A DNA stretch of 64,000 nucleotides from Agromyces protaetiae (GTDB taxonomy: Bacteria > Actinomycetota > Actinomycetes > Actinomycetales > Microbacteriaceae), in assembly GCF_030866785.1 (NCBI RefSeq), contig NZ_CP133018.1:2170001-2234000 (forward strand). The letters are read 5' to 3'. Every line of letters starts with the position of its first letter. Position 1 is the stretch's first letter. Shown in pieces: positions 53,810-63,142 of the stretch. Made by a program: the position numbers and the translations under genes. The notes beneath the pieces are model-generated. The model ran no database searches. It saw only the letters and a list, made by a program, of their open reading frames with translations, and was not told the DNA's origin.

Positions 53810-54421
53810 TCAGGTCGGCGGACGCCGCATGAACCACGTGCGCACACCGAGCGCCGCCGACTCCCCGACGACGACGTAGCCGTATCGCCGGTAGAAGCCG
53901 ACTGCCTCGGGCCGATCGGTCTCCAGGTAGCCCACCGCGCCGACCGAGTCCAACCGCCCGATGTGACGCAGCATGAGCAGCCCGCCCATGCCCCTCCCAC
54001 GCAGATGCCGGTCGACCGCGATTGGACCCAGATGGACGTGCGGCTCGGTGAGGTCGTGGGTCGCCCAGCTCTGCTGCCAGGCCAGCAGGCGCGACGCGGT
54101 GCCGAGTCCGAAGGTCGTGGCCGTGCCCACGAGGTGCAGGCGCGTCGCGAGGCCCGGTCGGCATCGCCCAGGGGGAAGAGACGCCGCCACGGCGGTCAAC
54201 GCCCCGGCCTGGGTCATCACCTCGACCCGCAGCGACTTCGAACGTGCGAGGTGCGTACGCATGAGCCGCGTATGGCAGCGCGCGCGATGGCCCTCGTCGC
54301 GGCCATAGACGGCGACGTGCATGGGATTGTCGGCCATGCCGCGCCCGAGCAGCGCTGCGGCCTCGTCGAGGTCGGCTCGGTCGAGTGCGGCGACGTGGAG
54401 ATACGATTCGCGAGCGTTCAC
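53810..54421 (-). CDS. GNAT family N-acetyltransferase
   Basis: 203-aa acetyl-CoA-dependent acyltransferase. The acetyl-CoA pyrophosphate loop is in VDRHLRGRGMGGLLMLRH near residues 142-160 (R/Q-x-x-G-x-G/A pattern), and YLETDRPEAVGFYRRYGYVVVGE near 171-193 is the typical C-terminal motif. The N-terminal half is divergent, so the substrate cannot be guessed. GTG 54421 is chosen from the GAGGAG 6 bases upstream; the longer open frame upstream lacks homology. It is divergent from the membrane protein at 54640 across 218 bases in which I see no other gene. Confidence 0.85.
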   Translation of the reverse strand: MNARESYLHVAALDRADLDEAAALLGRGMADNPMHVAVYGRDEGHRARCHTRLMRTHLARSKSLRVEVMTQAGALTAVAASLPPGRCRPGLATRLHLVGTATTFGLGTASRLLAWQQSWATHDLTEPHVHLGPIAVDRHLRGRGMGGLLMLRHIGRLDSVGAVGYLETDRPEAVGFYRRYGYVVVGESAALGVRTWFMRRPPT

Positions 54422-54639
54422 GGGGCTCCTCGATGATGACGGATGGCAAGCGGTTCCACCCTCTGGTTCCACCCTCCACGACCGCCCGTCTGCGAATCGT
54501 TCGTGGAACTCGACGGCCGGCAGCGATCTCGGACGCCCACCGTGTCGCCCCGGGGCGACTCGGCGATCAGTCAGAGAGCGACCCCAGTGCCGCCTCGGGA
54601 CCGACGAACGCCTGGCCTACGCCGCCTACCGTTGCCCGC

Positions 54640-55101
54640 ATGATTCCCGACCAGACCCCGTCGCCCGTCCAGACCGCCCGCCGGAAGCCGCTGGGCTTCT
54701 CCATCCTGACCCTCGTCGGCCTCGCGGCACTCGGCCTCCCTCGAGTGGTGCTGCACGACCTCCATCTCGTCGATCAGGGAAACGGCCTGAACTGGATCCT
54801 CGCGCTCGGACCGGTCGTGGTCTGGATCGCGGTCGCCGTGCTCAAGCGCGTTCCGAATCCGTTCCTGACCGTCCTGGTCATCGGCGCGATCTTCGGACTC
54901 ATGCTCGTGCTCACGCACCAGCTGCTCTGGGACGTCGCGTTCCAGGACGATCTTCCCTCGATCGGCGGCAGCGCCGCGGCGACCGTCATCCCGCGGATCG
55001 CCGCGGTGCCCAGCGGCCTGTTCACCGGCACGATCATCGGCGCGATCGGCGGACTGATCGCCTGGGGAATCCAGTCGCTCACGAAGCGCTCGCGCGCCTG
55101 A
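54640..55101 (+). CDS. Small membrane protein, unknown function
   Basis: 153-aa integral membrane protein with about four helices: one at LGFSILTLVGLAALGLPRVV (about 18-37), two between 50 and 92 (WILALGPVVVWIAVAVL; PFLTVLVIGAIFGLMLVL), and one at the C terminus (LFTGTIIGAIGGLIAWGI). I do not recognise a named family. ATG 54640 has no SD; TACCGT ends 7 bases before it, consistent with leaderless expression. The open frame extends 85 codons upstream without good coding character. The tRNA-Val gene lies 24 bases downstream on the opposite strand. Confidence 0.75.
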   Translation: MIPDQTPSPVQTARRKPLGFSILTLVGLAALGLPRVVLHDLHLVDQGNGLNWILALGPVVVWIAVAVLKRVPNPFLTVLVIGAIFGLMLVLTHQLLWDVAFQDDLPSIGGSAAATVIPRIAAVPSGLFTGTIIGAIGGLIAWGIQSLTKRSRA

Positions 55102-55124
55102 TCACGCAGACGATCGCCGAGACA

Positions 55125-55200
55125 TGGTGGGCCCTGCCGGGCTCGAACCGACGACATCCACGGTGTAAACGTGGCGCTCTACCAACTGAGCTAAAGGCCC
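55125..55200 (-). tRNA. tRNA-Val (anticodon TAC)
   Basis: On the minus strand a 76-nt cloverleaf is complete: acceptor GGGCCTT pairs with AGGGCCC (one G-T), then the D arm AGCTCAGTTGGTAGAGC, anticodon loop with TAC, and T arm GTCGGTTCGAGCCCGGC. The discriminator is A and the 3' CCA is encoded in the DNA. Anticodon TAC reads GTA/GTG valine codons. Confidence 0.97.
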
Positions 55201-55274
55201 CTGCGCCGCGGGCGGTCACGGATCCGTGTGCATCCGCACCGCGCGGCGCATCCTCATCGTAGCGAAGGCATCCA

Positions 55275-55280
55275 TAGACT
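55275..55280 (+). promoter_or_regulatory. -10 hexamer of the DUF1345-type gene
   Basis: TAGACT ends exactly 6 bases before the ATG at 55287, predicting a leaderless mRNA. Confidence 0.55.
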
Positions 55281-55286
55281 CACGCC

Positions 55287-55985
55287 ATGGAGGTCGTCGA
55301 GCGGCACCCGAGCCGCACCGCAGTCCCGGAGCACCGCTGGCCGGCGGTCGTCGCGCTGCTCGTCGCGCTCGCGCTGTACGCGTTCCTGCCGAACGAGCTG
55401 ATCGGCGGCCAGCGATTCACGATCGTGGCGATCGGCATCGCCGTGCTCGTGCCGCTGCTCATCATCAACCCGCACCGGTTCGTGCGGGAGACGAAGTGGA
55501 GCCGCATCCTCTCGGTCGCGCTGACCCTGCTGCTCGTGGCCACCAATCAGCTCGCGCTCGTGATCCTCGTGACCAAGCTCGTCGGCGGACATCACGACGC
55601 ACCGGACCTGCTGCTCGCCGCGTTGCAGGTGTGGGTCGCGAACGTGATCGGGTTCGCGCTGCTCTACTGGGACCTCGATCGCGGCGGACCCGTCGTCCGC
55701 ACGAGCTGGGCACGGACGCAGCTGCCGGCGGCCGACTTCAGGTTCTCGCAGGACGAGGACGACGACACGATCGACGAGGTCGCGAAAGGCTCGTCGGCCC
55801 AGGCCGACTGGACGCCTCGCTTCGTCGACTACTTCTACACGTCACTGTCGAACTCGATGGCGTTCAGTGCGAGCGACGCGATGCCGCTGCGCCAGCGCAC
55901 GAAGCTGCTCATGGGGCTGCAGGCGTTCGGCGGGTTCGTCATCCTCGCGCTCGTCATCGCCCGGTCCGTCGGCATCCTCGCCTGA
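55287..55985 (+). CDS. DUF1345-like membrane protein
   Basis: 232-aa membrane protein with about five helices (about 18-38, 45-62, 74-99, 108-128 and 210-230). The long loop before the last helix contains FVDYFYTSLSNSMAFSASDAMPL, the conserved block of DUF1345-like proteins, followed by LLMGLQAFGGFVILALVIARSVG. The loop between helices 4 and 5 is acidic (QDEDDDTIDE). Function unknown. ATG 55287 is set by the leaderless -10. It is convergent with the peroxiredoxin gene; a short GC-rich hairpin at 56013-56031 overlaps that gene's stop. Confidence 0.78.
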   Translation: MEVVERHPSRTAVPEHRWPAVVALLVALALYAFLPNELIGGQRFTIVAIGIAVLVPLLIINPHRFVRETKWSRILSVALTLLLVATNQLALVILVTKLVGGHHDAPDLLLAALQVWVANVIGFALLYWDLDRGGPVVRTSWARTQLPAADFRFSQDEDDDTIDEVAKGSSAQADWTPRFVDYFYTSLSNSMAFSASDAMPLRQRTKLLMGLQAFGGFVILALVIARSVGILA

Positions 55986-56021
55986 CTGCCGCCGAGGCAT
56001 CCGTGCCCTTCGCGGCCGCCG

Positions 56022-56486
56022 TCAGCGGCCGAGCGACGCGAGCGCAACGCGATACTGGTCCAACGTGCGCGGCTCGCCCGCGCCGGTGGCGAACGACGAG
56101 CGGATGACTCCCCCGCCGTCGATCACGAAGGTCGCGCGCGCGGCGAAGCCGCGCTCGGGCAGGAAGGCGTCGTACGCTCGTGCCGTCTCGCCGTGCGGCC
56201 AGAAATCGGCGAGCAGCGTGACGTCGTAGCCCTCGCGTTCCGACCAGGCGCGCAGGGTGTGCTTCGAGTCGACGGAGATGCCGACGACCCGGACCCCCGC
56301 ACGCGCGAACTCCGCCGCATGATCGCGCAGCTCACCGAACTCCCCCTGGCAGGTCGACGAGAACGCGAGCGGGAAGAACACCAGCACGACCGGGCCCGCG
56401 GCCACGAGGCCGGAGAGCCGCGTCATCCGGCCGAACTGGTCGGCCAGGGCGAATTCGGGCGCTCGGGCGCCCGGCTGCAGACTCAC
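56022..56486 (-). CDS. AhpE-like peroxiredoxin
   Basis: One-Cys-type thiol peroxidase (154 aa) reducing peroxides in the cytosol. The peroxidatic Cys is in FPLAFSSTCQGEFGELRD near residue 47 (AhpE pattern LAF-x3-CQGE; the usual Thr is replaced by Ser-Ser). Other hallmarks are VVGISVDSKHTLRAWSE and ATFVIDGGGVIR. No second resolving Cys is present, so a thioredoxin- or mycoredoxin-type partner is expected. GTG 56486 is supported by GAGGAT ending 6 bases upstream. It is divergent from aceE. Confidence 0.92.
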   Translation of the reverse strand: MSLQPGARAPEFALADQFGRMTRLSGLVAAGPVVLVFFPLAFSSTCQGEFGELRDHAAEFARAGVRVVGISVDSKHTLRAWSEREGYDVTLLADFWPHGETARAYDAFLPERGFAARATFVIDGGGVIRSSFATGAGEPRTLDQYRVALASLGR

Positions 56487-56718
56487 GCGTCGATCCTCGC
56501 ACGTGCCCACGGTGCGCACGGCCGAGCCAGGGCGCAACCGGCCGCGCGCACCCCGTGTCGGACGGGCGGGTTTAGGATCAGTAGGATGGCGTCGTGCCGC
56601 CCGACCGGCGGCGTCCACCACACACGAGCCGGTCGGTCTCGTCGTGCGCACGCTGAATTCGCAGGCATCTGACCTGCCGAAGAGAGCAGGCAAGACCTGC
56701 TGAAGAGAGAGGTCGAGT

Positions 56719-59445
56719 GTGACTGTCAACGACCAGGACCCTTACTCGGTCGAAGCGATGGACTCCGATCCAGATGAGACGAGCGAGTGGGCCGAGTCGC
56801 TCGACGCCCTCATCGCCGCGAAGGGCCACCAGCGCGGGCGCGAGATCATGCTCAGCCTGCTCAAGCGCTCGAAGGAGCTGCACCTCGGCGTGCCCATGGT
56901 GCCGACCACGGACTACCTGAACACCATCGCCCCCGAGAACGAGCCCGCGTTCCCCGGCAACGAAGAGATCGAGCGCCGCTACCGCGCATGGATCCGGTGG
57001 AACGCCGCCATGCTCGTGCACCGCGCCCAGCGCCCCGGTATCGCCGTCGGCGGGCACATCTCGACCTACGCGTCGAGCGCGGCGCTCTACGAGGTCGGCT
57101 TCAACCACTTCTTCCGCGGCCAGGACCACCCTGGCGGCGGCGACCAGATCTTCATCCAGGGCCACGCCTCCCCCGGCACCTACGCGCGTGCCTTCCTCGA
57201 GGGCCGGCTCTCCGCCGACCAGCTCGACGGCTTCCGCCAGGAGAAGTCGCACGCGCCGAACGGCCTCTCGTCGTACCCGCACCCGCGGCTGATGCCCGAG
57301 TTCTGGCAGTTCCCGACCGTGTCCATGGGCCTCGGCCCGATCAATGCGATCTACCAGGCGCAGCTCAACAAGTACCTGACGAACCGCGGCATCAAGGATG
57401 CCTCCGACCAGCACGTCTGGGCGTTCCTCGGCGACGGCGAGATGGACGAGGTCGAGAGCCGCGGCCAGCTGCAGGTCGCCGCGAACGAGGGTCTCGACAA
57501 CCTGACCTTCGTGATCAACTGCAACCTGCAGCGACTCGACGGCCCGGTGCGCGGCAACGGCAAGATCATCCAGGAGCTGGAGAGCTTCTTCCGCGGCGCC
57601 GGCTGGAACGTCATCAAGGTCGTCTGGGGCCGTGAGTGGGACGCCCTGCTCGCCAATGACCACGAGGGCGCGCTGCGCAACCTCATGAACGTCACACCCG
57701 ACGGCGACTACCAGACCTACAAGGCCGAGTCGGGCGCCTATGTGCGCGAGAACTTCTTCGGCCGCGACCCGCGTGCGCTCGAACTGGTCAAGGACCTCTC
57801 CGACGACCAGATCTGGAACCTCAAGCGCGGCGGCCACGACTACCGCAAGGTGTTCGCCGCCTTCCAGGCCGCGATGAACCACAAGGGGCAGCCGACGGTC
57901 ATCCTGGCGAAGACGATCAAGGGCTACGGCCTCGGGCCGTCCTTCGAGGGTCGCAACGCGACCCACCAGATGAAGAAGATGACGCTCGACAACCTGAAGA
58001 CGTTCCGCGACGCGATGCGCATCCCGATCACGGACGCGCAGCTCGAAGAGAACCCGTACCTGCCGCCGTACTACCACCCCGGCGAGCAGGACGAGGCGAT
58101 CGAGTACCTGCACGAGCGCCGCCGCGCGCTCGGCGGCTACCTGCCCGAGCGCCGCACGAAGCACACCGCGCTGTCACTGCCCGACGACTCCGCCTACGCG
58201 ATCGCCAAGAAGGGCTCGGGTACGCAGGAGATCGCCACCACGATGGCGTTCGTGCGGCTCCTCAAAGACCTCATGCGGTCGAAGGACTTCGGCAACCGGA
58301 TCGTGCCGATCATCCCCGACGAGGCGCGCACGTTCGGCATGGATGCGTTCTTCCCGAACGCGAAGATCTACAACCCGAGCGGACAGCACTACACGTCGGT
58401 CGACCGCGAGCTGCTGCTGGCCTACAAGGAGAGCCCGCAGGGGCAGATCATCCACGTCGGCATCAACGAGGCCGGCGCGCTCGCGGCCTTCACGAACGTC
58501 GGCACGTCGTACTCGACGCAGGGCGAGCCGCTCATCCCGATCTACGTGTTCTACTCGATGTTCGGGTTCCAGCGCACGGGCGACGCGATCTGGGCGGCCG
58601 GCGACCAGATGGCGCGTGGCTTCATGATCGGCGCGACCGCCGGCCGCACCACGCTCACCGGCGAAGGCCTGCAGCACGCCGACGGGCATTCGCTGCTGCT
58701 CGCGGCGACGAATCCCGCCGTCCTCTCGTACGACCCCGCCTACGGCTACGAGATCGGCCACATCGTGCGCGCGGGGCTCGAGCGCATGTACGGCGGCGAG
58801 CACACCGATCCGAACGTCATGTACTACCTCACGGTCTACAACGAGCCGCTCGTGCAGCCGGCGGAGCCCGAGGGCGTCGACGTCGAGGGCATCGTCCGGG
58901 GCATCCACCGCATCGGCGAGGGACAGGCGGAGGGCCCGAAGGCTCAGCTGCTCGCCTCCGGCGTGGCCGTGCCGTGGATCCACGAGGCGCAGCAACTGCT
59001 CGCCGAGGACTGGGGCGTGTCGGCCGACATCTGGTCGGTCACGAGCTGGTCCGAGCTCGCCCGCGACGGCGAGGCCGCCGAGGAGCACAACTTCCTCAAC
59101 CCCGACGACGAGCGCCGCTACGGATACCTCACGCAGAAGCTCTCCGGCGCGAACGGCCCGTTCGTCGCCGTGAGCGACTTCATGCGCGCCGTGCCCGAGC
59201 AGATCCGCGCGTATGTGCCCGGCACGTACGCGACGCTCGGCGCCGACGGGTTCGGCTTCTCCGACACCCGCCCGGCCGCACGCCGCTTCTTCAAGATCGA
59301 CGGCCCCTCGGTCGTGGTCCGCACGCTCGAACTGCTCGCCGAGCGCGGCGAGGTCGACCGAGCCCTTCCGGCGCAGGCCATCGCGAAGTACCGGCTCCAC
59401 GACGTGAACGCCGGCACGACGGGATCGGCCGGCGGCGAGAGCTGA
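56719..59445 (+). CDS. aceE: Pyruvate dehydrogenase E1, homodimeric
   Basis: Thiamine-diphosphate enzyme that decarboxylates pyruvate and acetylates the lipoyl domain of E2 (908 aa). The TPP motif runs from [14 protein letters not shown] near residue 238 to NLTFVINCN. Other conserved parts are [32 protein letters not shown] and the transketolase-like middle domain [14 protein letters not shown]. The GTG start at 56719 is preceded by GAGAGAGG. A TAGGAT-like -10 lies at about 56573. E2 and E3 are encoded at 19-20.5 and 17.6-19 kb and lipoate enzymes at 22-24 kb. It is followed by fasR and the fab operon, linking acetyl-CoA supply to fatty-acid synthesis. Confidence 0.97.
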   Translation: MTVNDQDPYSVEAMDSDPDETSEWAESLDALIAAKGHQRGREIMLSLLKRSKELHLGVPMVPTTDYLNTIAPENEPAFPGNEEIERRYRAWIRWNAAMLVHRAQRPGIAVGGHISTYASSAALYEVGFNHFFRGQDHPGGGDQIFIQGHASPGTYARAFLEGRLSADQLDGFRQEKSHAPNGLSSYPHPRLMPEFWQFPTVSMGLGPINAIYQAQLNKYLTNRGIKDASDQHVWAFLGDGEMDEVESRGQLQVAANEGLDNLTFVINCNLQRLDGPVRGNGKIIQELESFFRGAGWNVIKVVWGREWDALLANDHEGALRNLMNVTPDGDYQTYKAESGAYVRENFFGRDPRALELVKDLSDDQIWNLKRGGHDYRKVFAAFQAAMNHKGQPTVILAKTIKGYGLGPSFEGRNATHQMKKMTLDNLKTFRDAMRIPITDAQLEENPYLPPYYHPGEQDEAIEYLHERRRALGGYLPERRTKHTALSLPDDSAYAIAKKGSGTQEIATTMAFVRLLKDLMRSKDFGNRIVPIIPDEARTFGMDAFFPNAKIYNPSGQHYTSVDRELLLAYKESPQGQIIHVGINEAGALAAFTNVGTSYSTQGEPLIPIYVFYSMFGFQRTGDAIWAAGDQMARGFMIGATAGRTTLTGEGLQHADGHSLLLAATNPAVLSYDPAYGYEIGHIVRAGLERMYGGEHTDPNVMYYLTVYNEPLVQPAEPEGVDVEGIVRGIHRIGEGQAEGPKAQLLASGVAVPWIHEAQQLLAEDWGVSADIWSVTSWSELARDGEAAEEHNFLNPDDERRYGYLTQKLSGANGPFVAVSDFMRAVPEQIRAYVPGTYATLGADGFGFSDTRPAARRFFKIDGPSVVVRTLELLAERGEVDRALPAQAIAKYRLHDVNAGTTGSAGGES

Positions 59446-59458
59446 CGGACGACGCACT

Positions 59459-60673
59459 GTGGCGACGAAGCCCCGGACGAAGGCGGAGACGCTCGCATGG
59501 TTGCGCACCATCGCGGGCGAGCTGTCCACGCAGACGCTGAAGCGTCTCGAGGACACCCTCCCGTGGTACGGCGACATGCCGCCGTCCCGCCGTTCGGCCG
59601 TGGGCCTCGTCGCGCAGGCGGGCATCACGTCGTTCATCTCGTGGTTCGACGACCCGAAGTCGACGCCGTGGATCGCGGCCGACGTCTTCGGCGCCGCGCC
59701 GCGTGAGCTGCTCCGCTCGGTGAGCCTGCAGCAGACGCTGCAGCTCATCCGGGTGACGGTCGAGGTCGTCGAGGAGCGTGTCAAAGACGGCGGCGAGCCG
59801 CTGCGCGAGGCGATCCTGCTCTACTCGCGCGAGATCGCGTTCGCCGCGGCCGACGTCTACGCGCGTGCCGCCGAGGCGCGTGGCCTCTGGGACGCCCGGC
59901 TCGAGGCCCTGGTCGTCGATTCGATCCTCTCCGGCGAGTACGACGAGGAGCTCCCGAGTCGCATCGCGGCCCTCGGCTGGCACGGCCACGGCGAGGTCGC
60001 GGTGCTCGTGGGCACCGCACCCAAGCTCTTCGACGTCGACCAGGTGCGGCGGGCGGCGCGGCACATGCACGCCGACGTGCTCGTCGGGGTGCAGGGCAAC
60101 CGGCTCGTCGTCGTGATCGGGCGCTCCGAACCCCGCGCCCGGGAAGGCGAAGAGACGATCGGCACCTCCGCGGCGATGTCGTTCATGGAGATCGCCACGC
60201 AGCTCGAACCATACTTCGGGCCCGGTCACCTCGTGCTCGGACACGAGGTGCCGAACCTCGTGGACGCCTCGAAGAGCGCCCGCGCCGCCCTCGCCGGCTT
60301 CGCGGTCGCCCGATCGTGGCGAAACGCCCCGCGGCCGGTGCACGCCGACGATCTGCTGCCCGAGCGTGCGCTCGCGGGCGATCCGCTCGCGAAGGCGACG
60401 CTCGTGCATCGCATCTACCGGCCGCTGCAGGCGCATTCGACCGAGTTGCTGACGACGCTCTGGAGCTATCTCGACAACGGTCGCTCGCTCGAGGCGACCG
60501 CGCGCGAGCTCTTCGTCCACCCGAACACCGTTCGGTATCGCCTCAAGCGCGTGTCCGAGGTCATCGGCTGGGACGCGACGGGCGCTCGTGAGGCGCTCAT
60601 CCTGCAGAGCGCGTTGATCGTCGGCTCGATGAGCGATCACGACGGTTCGCCGCGCCGCCGCGGGTCGAACTGA
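59459..60673 (+). CDS. fasR: FasR-type PucR-family regulator of fatty acid synthesis
   Basis: 404-aa regulator. The N-terminal part (about 1-150) is an all-helical sensor domain with LSTQTLKRLEDTLPWY and GITSFISWFDDP, and the middle part is a GGDEF-like/CdaR domain. The C-terminal PucR helix-turn-helix is LWSYLDNGRSLEATAREL followed by FVHPNTVRYRLKRVSEVIGWD. The position directly upstream of fabD-fabH-acpP-fabF matches the PucR-type FasR activator of the fab operon described in Streptomyces. GTG 59459 lies 13 bases past the aceE stop, so some co-transcription with aceE is possible. Confidence 0.88.
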   Translation: MATKPRTKAETLAWLRTIAGELSTQTLKRLEDTLPWYGDMPPSRRSAVGLVAQAGITSFISWFDDPKSTPWIAADVFGAAPRELLRSVSLQQTLQLIRVTVEVVEERVKDGGEPLREAILLYSREIAFAAADVYARAAEARGLWDARLEALVVDSILSGEYDEELPSRIAALGWHGHGEVAVLVGTAPKLFDVDQVRRAARHMHADVLVGVQGNRLVVVIGRSEPRAREGEETIGTSAAMSFMEIATQLEPYFGPGHLVLGHEVPNLVDASKSARAALAGFAVARSWRNAPRPVHADDLLPERALAGDPLAKATLVHRIYRPLQAHSTELLTTLWSYLDNGRSLEATARELFVHPNTVRYRLKRVSEVIGWDATGAREALILQSALIVGSMSDHDGSPRRRGSN

Positions 60674-60718
60674 CGCCCACCCGCGGGCGTGCAGATCGCC
60701 CAGCGATGTACGACGCTC

Positions 60719-60758
60719 ACAAGCATTCTTCGAAGAGCTTGTCGCGTGTGCACACACG
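60719..60758 (+). promoter_or_regulatory. Candidate FasR operator upstream of fabD
   Basis: Three dyads are packed into 40 bases: ACAAGC (60719-60724) with GCTTGT (60737-60742), the perfect 10-mer TCTTCGAAGA (60727-60736) almost coaxial with it, and GTGTGCACAC (60746-60755). They lie just upstream of the predicted fabD promoter (CAGACT at 60777-60782, 6 bases before the GTG), where an activator should bind. Assignment to FasR is by position only. Confidence 0.55.
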
Positions 60759-60788
60759 AGTCTCGGTCCCGATTGGCAGACTGGACCG

Positions 60789-61712
60789 GTGATCGTCGTC
60801 GTCTGCCCTGGTCAGGGCTCACAGACCCCCGGATTCCTCGCCCCATGGCTCGCGGAGCCCGCCTTCGCCGACCGCCTCGCGGCGCTCTCCGACGCGGCCG
60901 GGCTGGACCTCGCCCGTCATGGCACCGAGAGCGACGCGGAGACCATCCGCGACACGGCCGTCGCACAGCCCCTCATCGTGGCTGCCGGGATCCTCACCTT
61001 CGCGGCGCTGACGGCCGACGGCCGCGCGGCGCGTCTCGGCGGCATCGCCGGCCACTCGGTGGGTGAGATCACCGCTGCCGCGGGCAGCGGGATCCTGAGC
61101 GACGGCGACGCGATGCGGTTCGTCGCGGCGCGCGGGCGGGCGATGGCGGATGCCGCGGCGCAGGCGCCCACCGGCATGAGCGCGGTGATCGGCGCCGACG
61201 AGGCCGTCCTGCTCGCGCGGCTCGCCGAGCTCGGGCTCGAGCCGGCGAACGTCAACGGCGGCGGGCAGATCGTCGTCGCCGGCGCGCTCGAGGCTCTCGA
61301 TGCGCTGAAGGCCGACCCGCCGGCCGGGGCTCGTGTCATCCCGCTGCAGGTGGCCGGCGCGTTCCACACGCGATACATGGCGCCCGCCGTCGACTCGCTG
61401 CGCCGCGTCGCCGACGGCCTCGCGCCCGCCGATCCCGTGCTGCCGCTCTGGACCAACCGCGACGGCTCGCGCGTCGACGACGGTGCCCGGTTCGTCGACC
61501 TGCTCGTCGGGCAGGTATCCTCGCCTGTGCGTTGGGACCTGTGCATGCAGGCGTTCGCCGACGCGGGCGTCAGCGGCATCATCGAGCTCGCGCCCGCGGG
61601 TGCGCTCACCGGGCTCGCGAAGCGAGCACTCAAGGGCGTGCCCAGCGTCGCCGTGAAGACCCCCGACGACCTGGCCGCCGCGTTCGAGCTCATCGACGCG
61701 GCCGCGGCCTGA
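60789..61712 (+). CDS. fabD: Malonyl-CoA:ACP S-malonyltransferase
   Basis: Loads malonyl groups onto the acyl carrier protein (307 aa). The start VVVCPGQGSQTPGFL, the nucleophilic serine in GIAGHSVGEITAAAGSG near residue 91, and the catalytic His in VAGAFHTRYMAPA near residue 195 are clear. The GTG start has no SD but CAGACT ends 6 bases upstream, so the operon mRNA may be leaderless. First gene of the fab operon; its product works with the ACP encoded two genes on. Confidence 0.95.
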   Translation: MIVVVCPGQGSQTPGFLAPWLAEPAFADRLAALSDAAGLDLARHGTESDAETIRDTAVAQPLIVAAGILTFAALTADGRAARLGGIAGHSVGEITAAAGSGILSDGDAMRFVAARGRAMADAAAQAPTGMSAVIGADEAVLLARLAELGLEPANVNGGGQIVVAGALEALDALKADPPAGARVIPLQVAGAFHTRYMAPAVDSLRRVADGLAPADPVLPLWTNRDGSRVDDGARFVDLLVGQVSSPVRWDLCMQAFADAGVSGIIELAPAGALTGLAKRALKGVPSVAVKTPDDLAAAFELIDAAAA

Positions 61713-61741
61713 CCGGTCACACCCGAGAGAGTCCAGCACGC

Positions 61742-62746
61742 ATGTCGACACCCACCCTTCAGCAGGCACACGGGCCCGCCTTCACGCGCATCTACGCGGT
61801 CGGCGCGGCGCGCGGCGAGCACGTGGTCCCGAATGAGGACCTGATCGAGCCGATCAACTCGTCCGACGAGTGGATCCAGCAGCGCACCGGCATCATCACG
61901 CGCACCCGATCAGGACCCGACGTCTCGGCCCTCGACCTCGCGACGAGCGCGGCGACCGAGGCCATCGAGCGGTCGGGCGTCGCGCCCGAGCTGATCGACG
62001 TCGTGATTATCGCGACGATCTCCAACGTGCAGCAGACGCCCTCGATGGCGGCGGTCGTCGCGGATCGTGTGGGGGCCAACCCTGCCGCCGCGTACGACAT
62101 GAACGCGGCCTGCGCCGGCTACGCCTATGCGGTCGCCCAGGCCGACGCGCTCATCCGCGCGGGCGCGGCGCGTCATGCCCTCGTGATCGGTGCGGAGAAG
62201 CTCTCCGACGTCGTCGACCCGACCGACCGGAGCATCTCGTTCCTCCTCGGCGACGGTGCGGGTGCGGTCGTGATCGGCCCGAGTGACACGCCCGGGATCT
62301 CCGCCACGGTGTGGGGGTCCGACGGCTCGAAGGCCGGCGCGGTGGGCATGGACCACACGCTCATCGAGTTCCGCGAAGGCGCCGCCGCGTGGCCCACGCT
62401 CCGGCAGGAGGGCCAGACGGTGTTCCGCTGGGCCGTCTGGGACATGGCGAAGGTGGCCAAAGAGGCGCTGGACCGCGCGGGCGTGACCGCCGCCGACATC
62501 GCCGCGTTCATCCCGCACCAGGCCAACATGCGCATCATCGACGAGTTCGCGAAGCAGCTCAAGCTGCCCGAGGACGTCGTGATCGCGCGCGACATCGCCA
62601 CGACCGGCAACACGTCCGCCGCCTCGATCCCGCTCGCGACGCACCGTCTCCTCGATGAGCACCCCGAGCTGTCGGGCGGCCTCGCCCTGCAGATCGGGTT
62701 CGGCGCCGGGCTCGTCTTCGGCGCACAGGTCGTCGTCCTCCCCTGA
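61742..62746 (+). CDS. fabH: 3-oxoacyl-ACP synthase III
   Basis: Starts fatty-acid synthesis by condensing an acyl-CoA primer with malonyl-ACP (334 aa). The catalytic triad is visible: Cys in DMNAACAGYAYAV near residue 123, His in FIPHQANMRI near residue 259, and Asn in ATTGNTSAASIPLA near residue 289. In actinobacteria it often prefers branched primers. ATG 61742 is 29 bases after the fabD stop with GAGAG upstream; the longer upstream frame overlaps fabD and is not used. Confidence 0.96.
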   Translation: MSTPTLQQAHGPAFTRIYAVGAARGEHVVPNEDLIEPINSSDEWIQQRTGIITRTRSGPDVSALDLATSAATEAIERSGVAPELIDVVIIATISNVQQTPSMAAVVADRVGANPAAAYDMNAACAGYAYAVAQADALIRAGAARHALVIGAEKLSDVVDPTDRSISFLLGDGAGAVVIGPSDTPGISATVWGSDGSKAGAVGMDHTLIEFREGAAAWPTLRQEGQTVFRWAVWDMAKVAKEALDRAGVTAADIAAFIPHQANMRIIDEFAKQLKLPEDVVIARDIATTGNTSAASIPLATHRLLDEHPELSGGLALQIGFGAGLVFGAQVVVLP

Positions 62747-62811
62747 TCCCCCTCGCCCATCCATCTAGACTGTGTCTCGGTCATCCGAGACACCCGCAAG
62801 GAGAAGAACAC

Positions 62812-63060
62812 ATGGCATTGTCCACCGAAGAAGTCCTCGCCGGCCTGGCCGAGCTCATCAACGACGAGACCGGCATCGCGACCGACACGGTCGAGCTGGA
62901 CAAGTCGTTCACCGATGACCTCGACATCGACTCCATCTCGATGATGACGATCGTCGTCAACGCGGAGGAGAAGTTCGACGTGAAGATCCCCGACGAAGAG
63001 GTCAAGAACCTCAAGACCGTCGGCGACGCGGTGAGCTTCATCGTCAAGGCCCAGGCCTAG
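62812..63060 (+). CDS. acpP: Acyl carrier protein
   Basis: 82-aa acidic carrier of growing acyl chains. The phosphopantetheine attachment serine is in DDLDIDSISMMTIV near residue 43 (DSI motif in place of the common DSL). Helices before and after are rich in Glu and Asp. It has the operon's best ribosome-binding site (AAGGAGAAG, 7-8 bases upstream of the ATG), fitting the need for high expression. Confidence 0.97.
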   Translation: MALSTEEVLAGLAELINDETGIATDTVELDKSFTDDLDIDSISMMTIVVNAEEKFDVKIPDEEVKNLKTVGDAVSFIVKAQA

Positions 63061-63066
63061 TAGTAC

Positions 63067-63109
63067 CGGTGCGGGTGGGTCGCGCCATCGCGCGATCCAC
63101 CCCGCACCG
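63067..63109 (+). terminator. Imperfect hairpin between acpP and fabF (attenuator)
   Basis: GGTGCGGG (63068-63075) pairs with CCCGCACC (63101-63108) and the inner segments around TCGCG/CGCGA also pair, with one bulge and one mismatch. It starts 7 bases past the acpP stop. It may partially terminate transcription or stabilise the acpP 3' end, so that acpP is made in excess over fabF. Confidence 0.55.
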
Positions 63110-63142
63110 ACGTGTCTCGTTCCTCCAACGGAGTCTCTCTTC

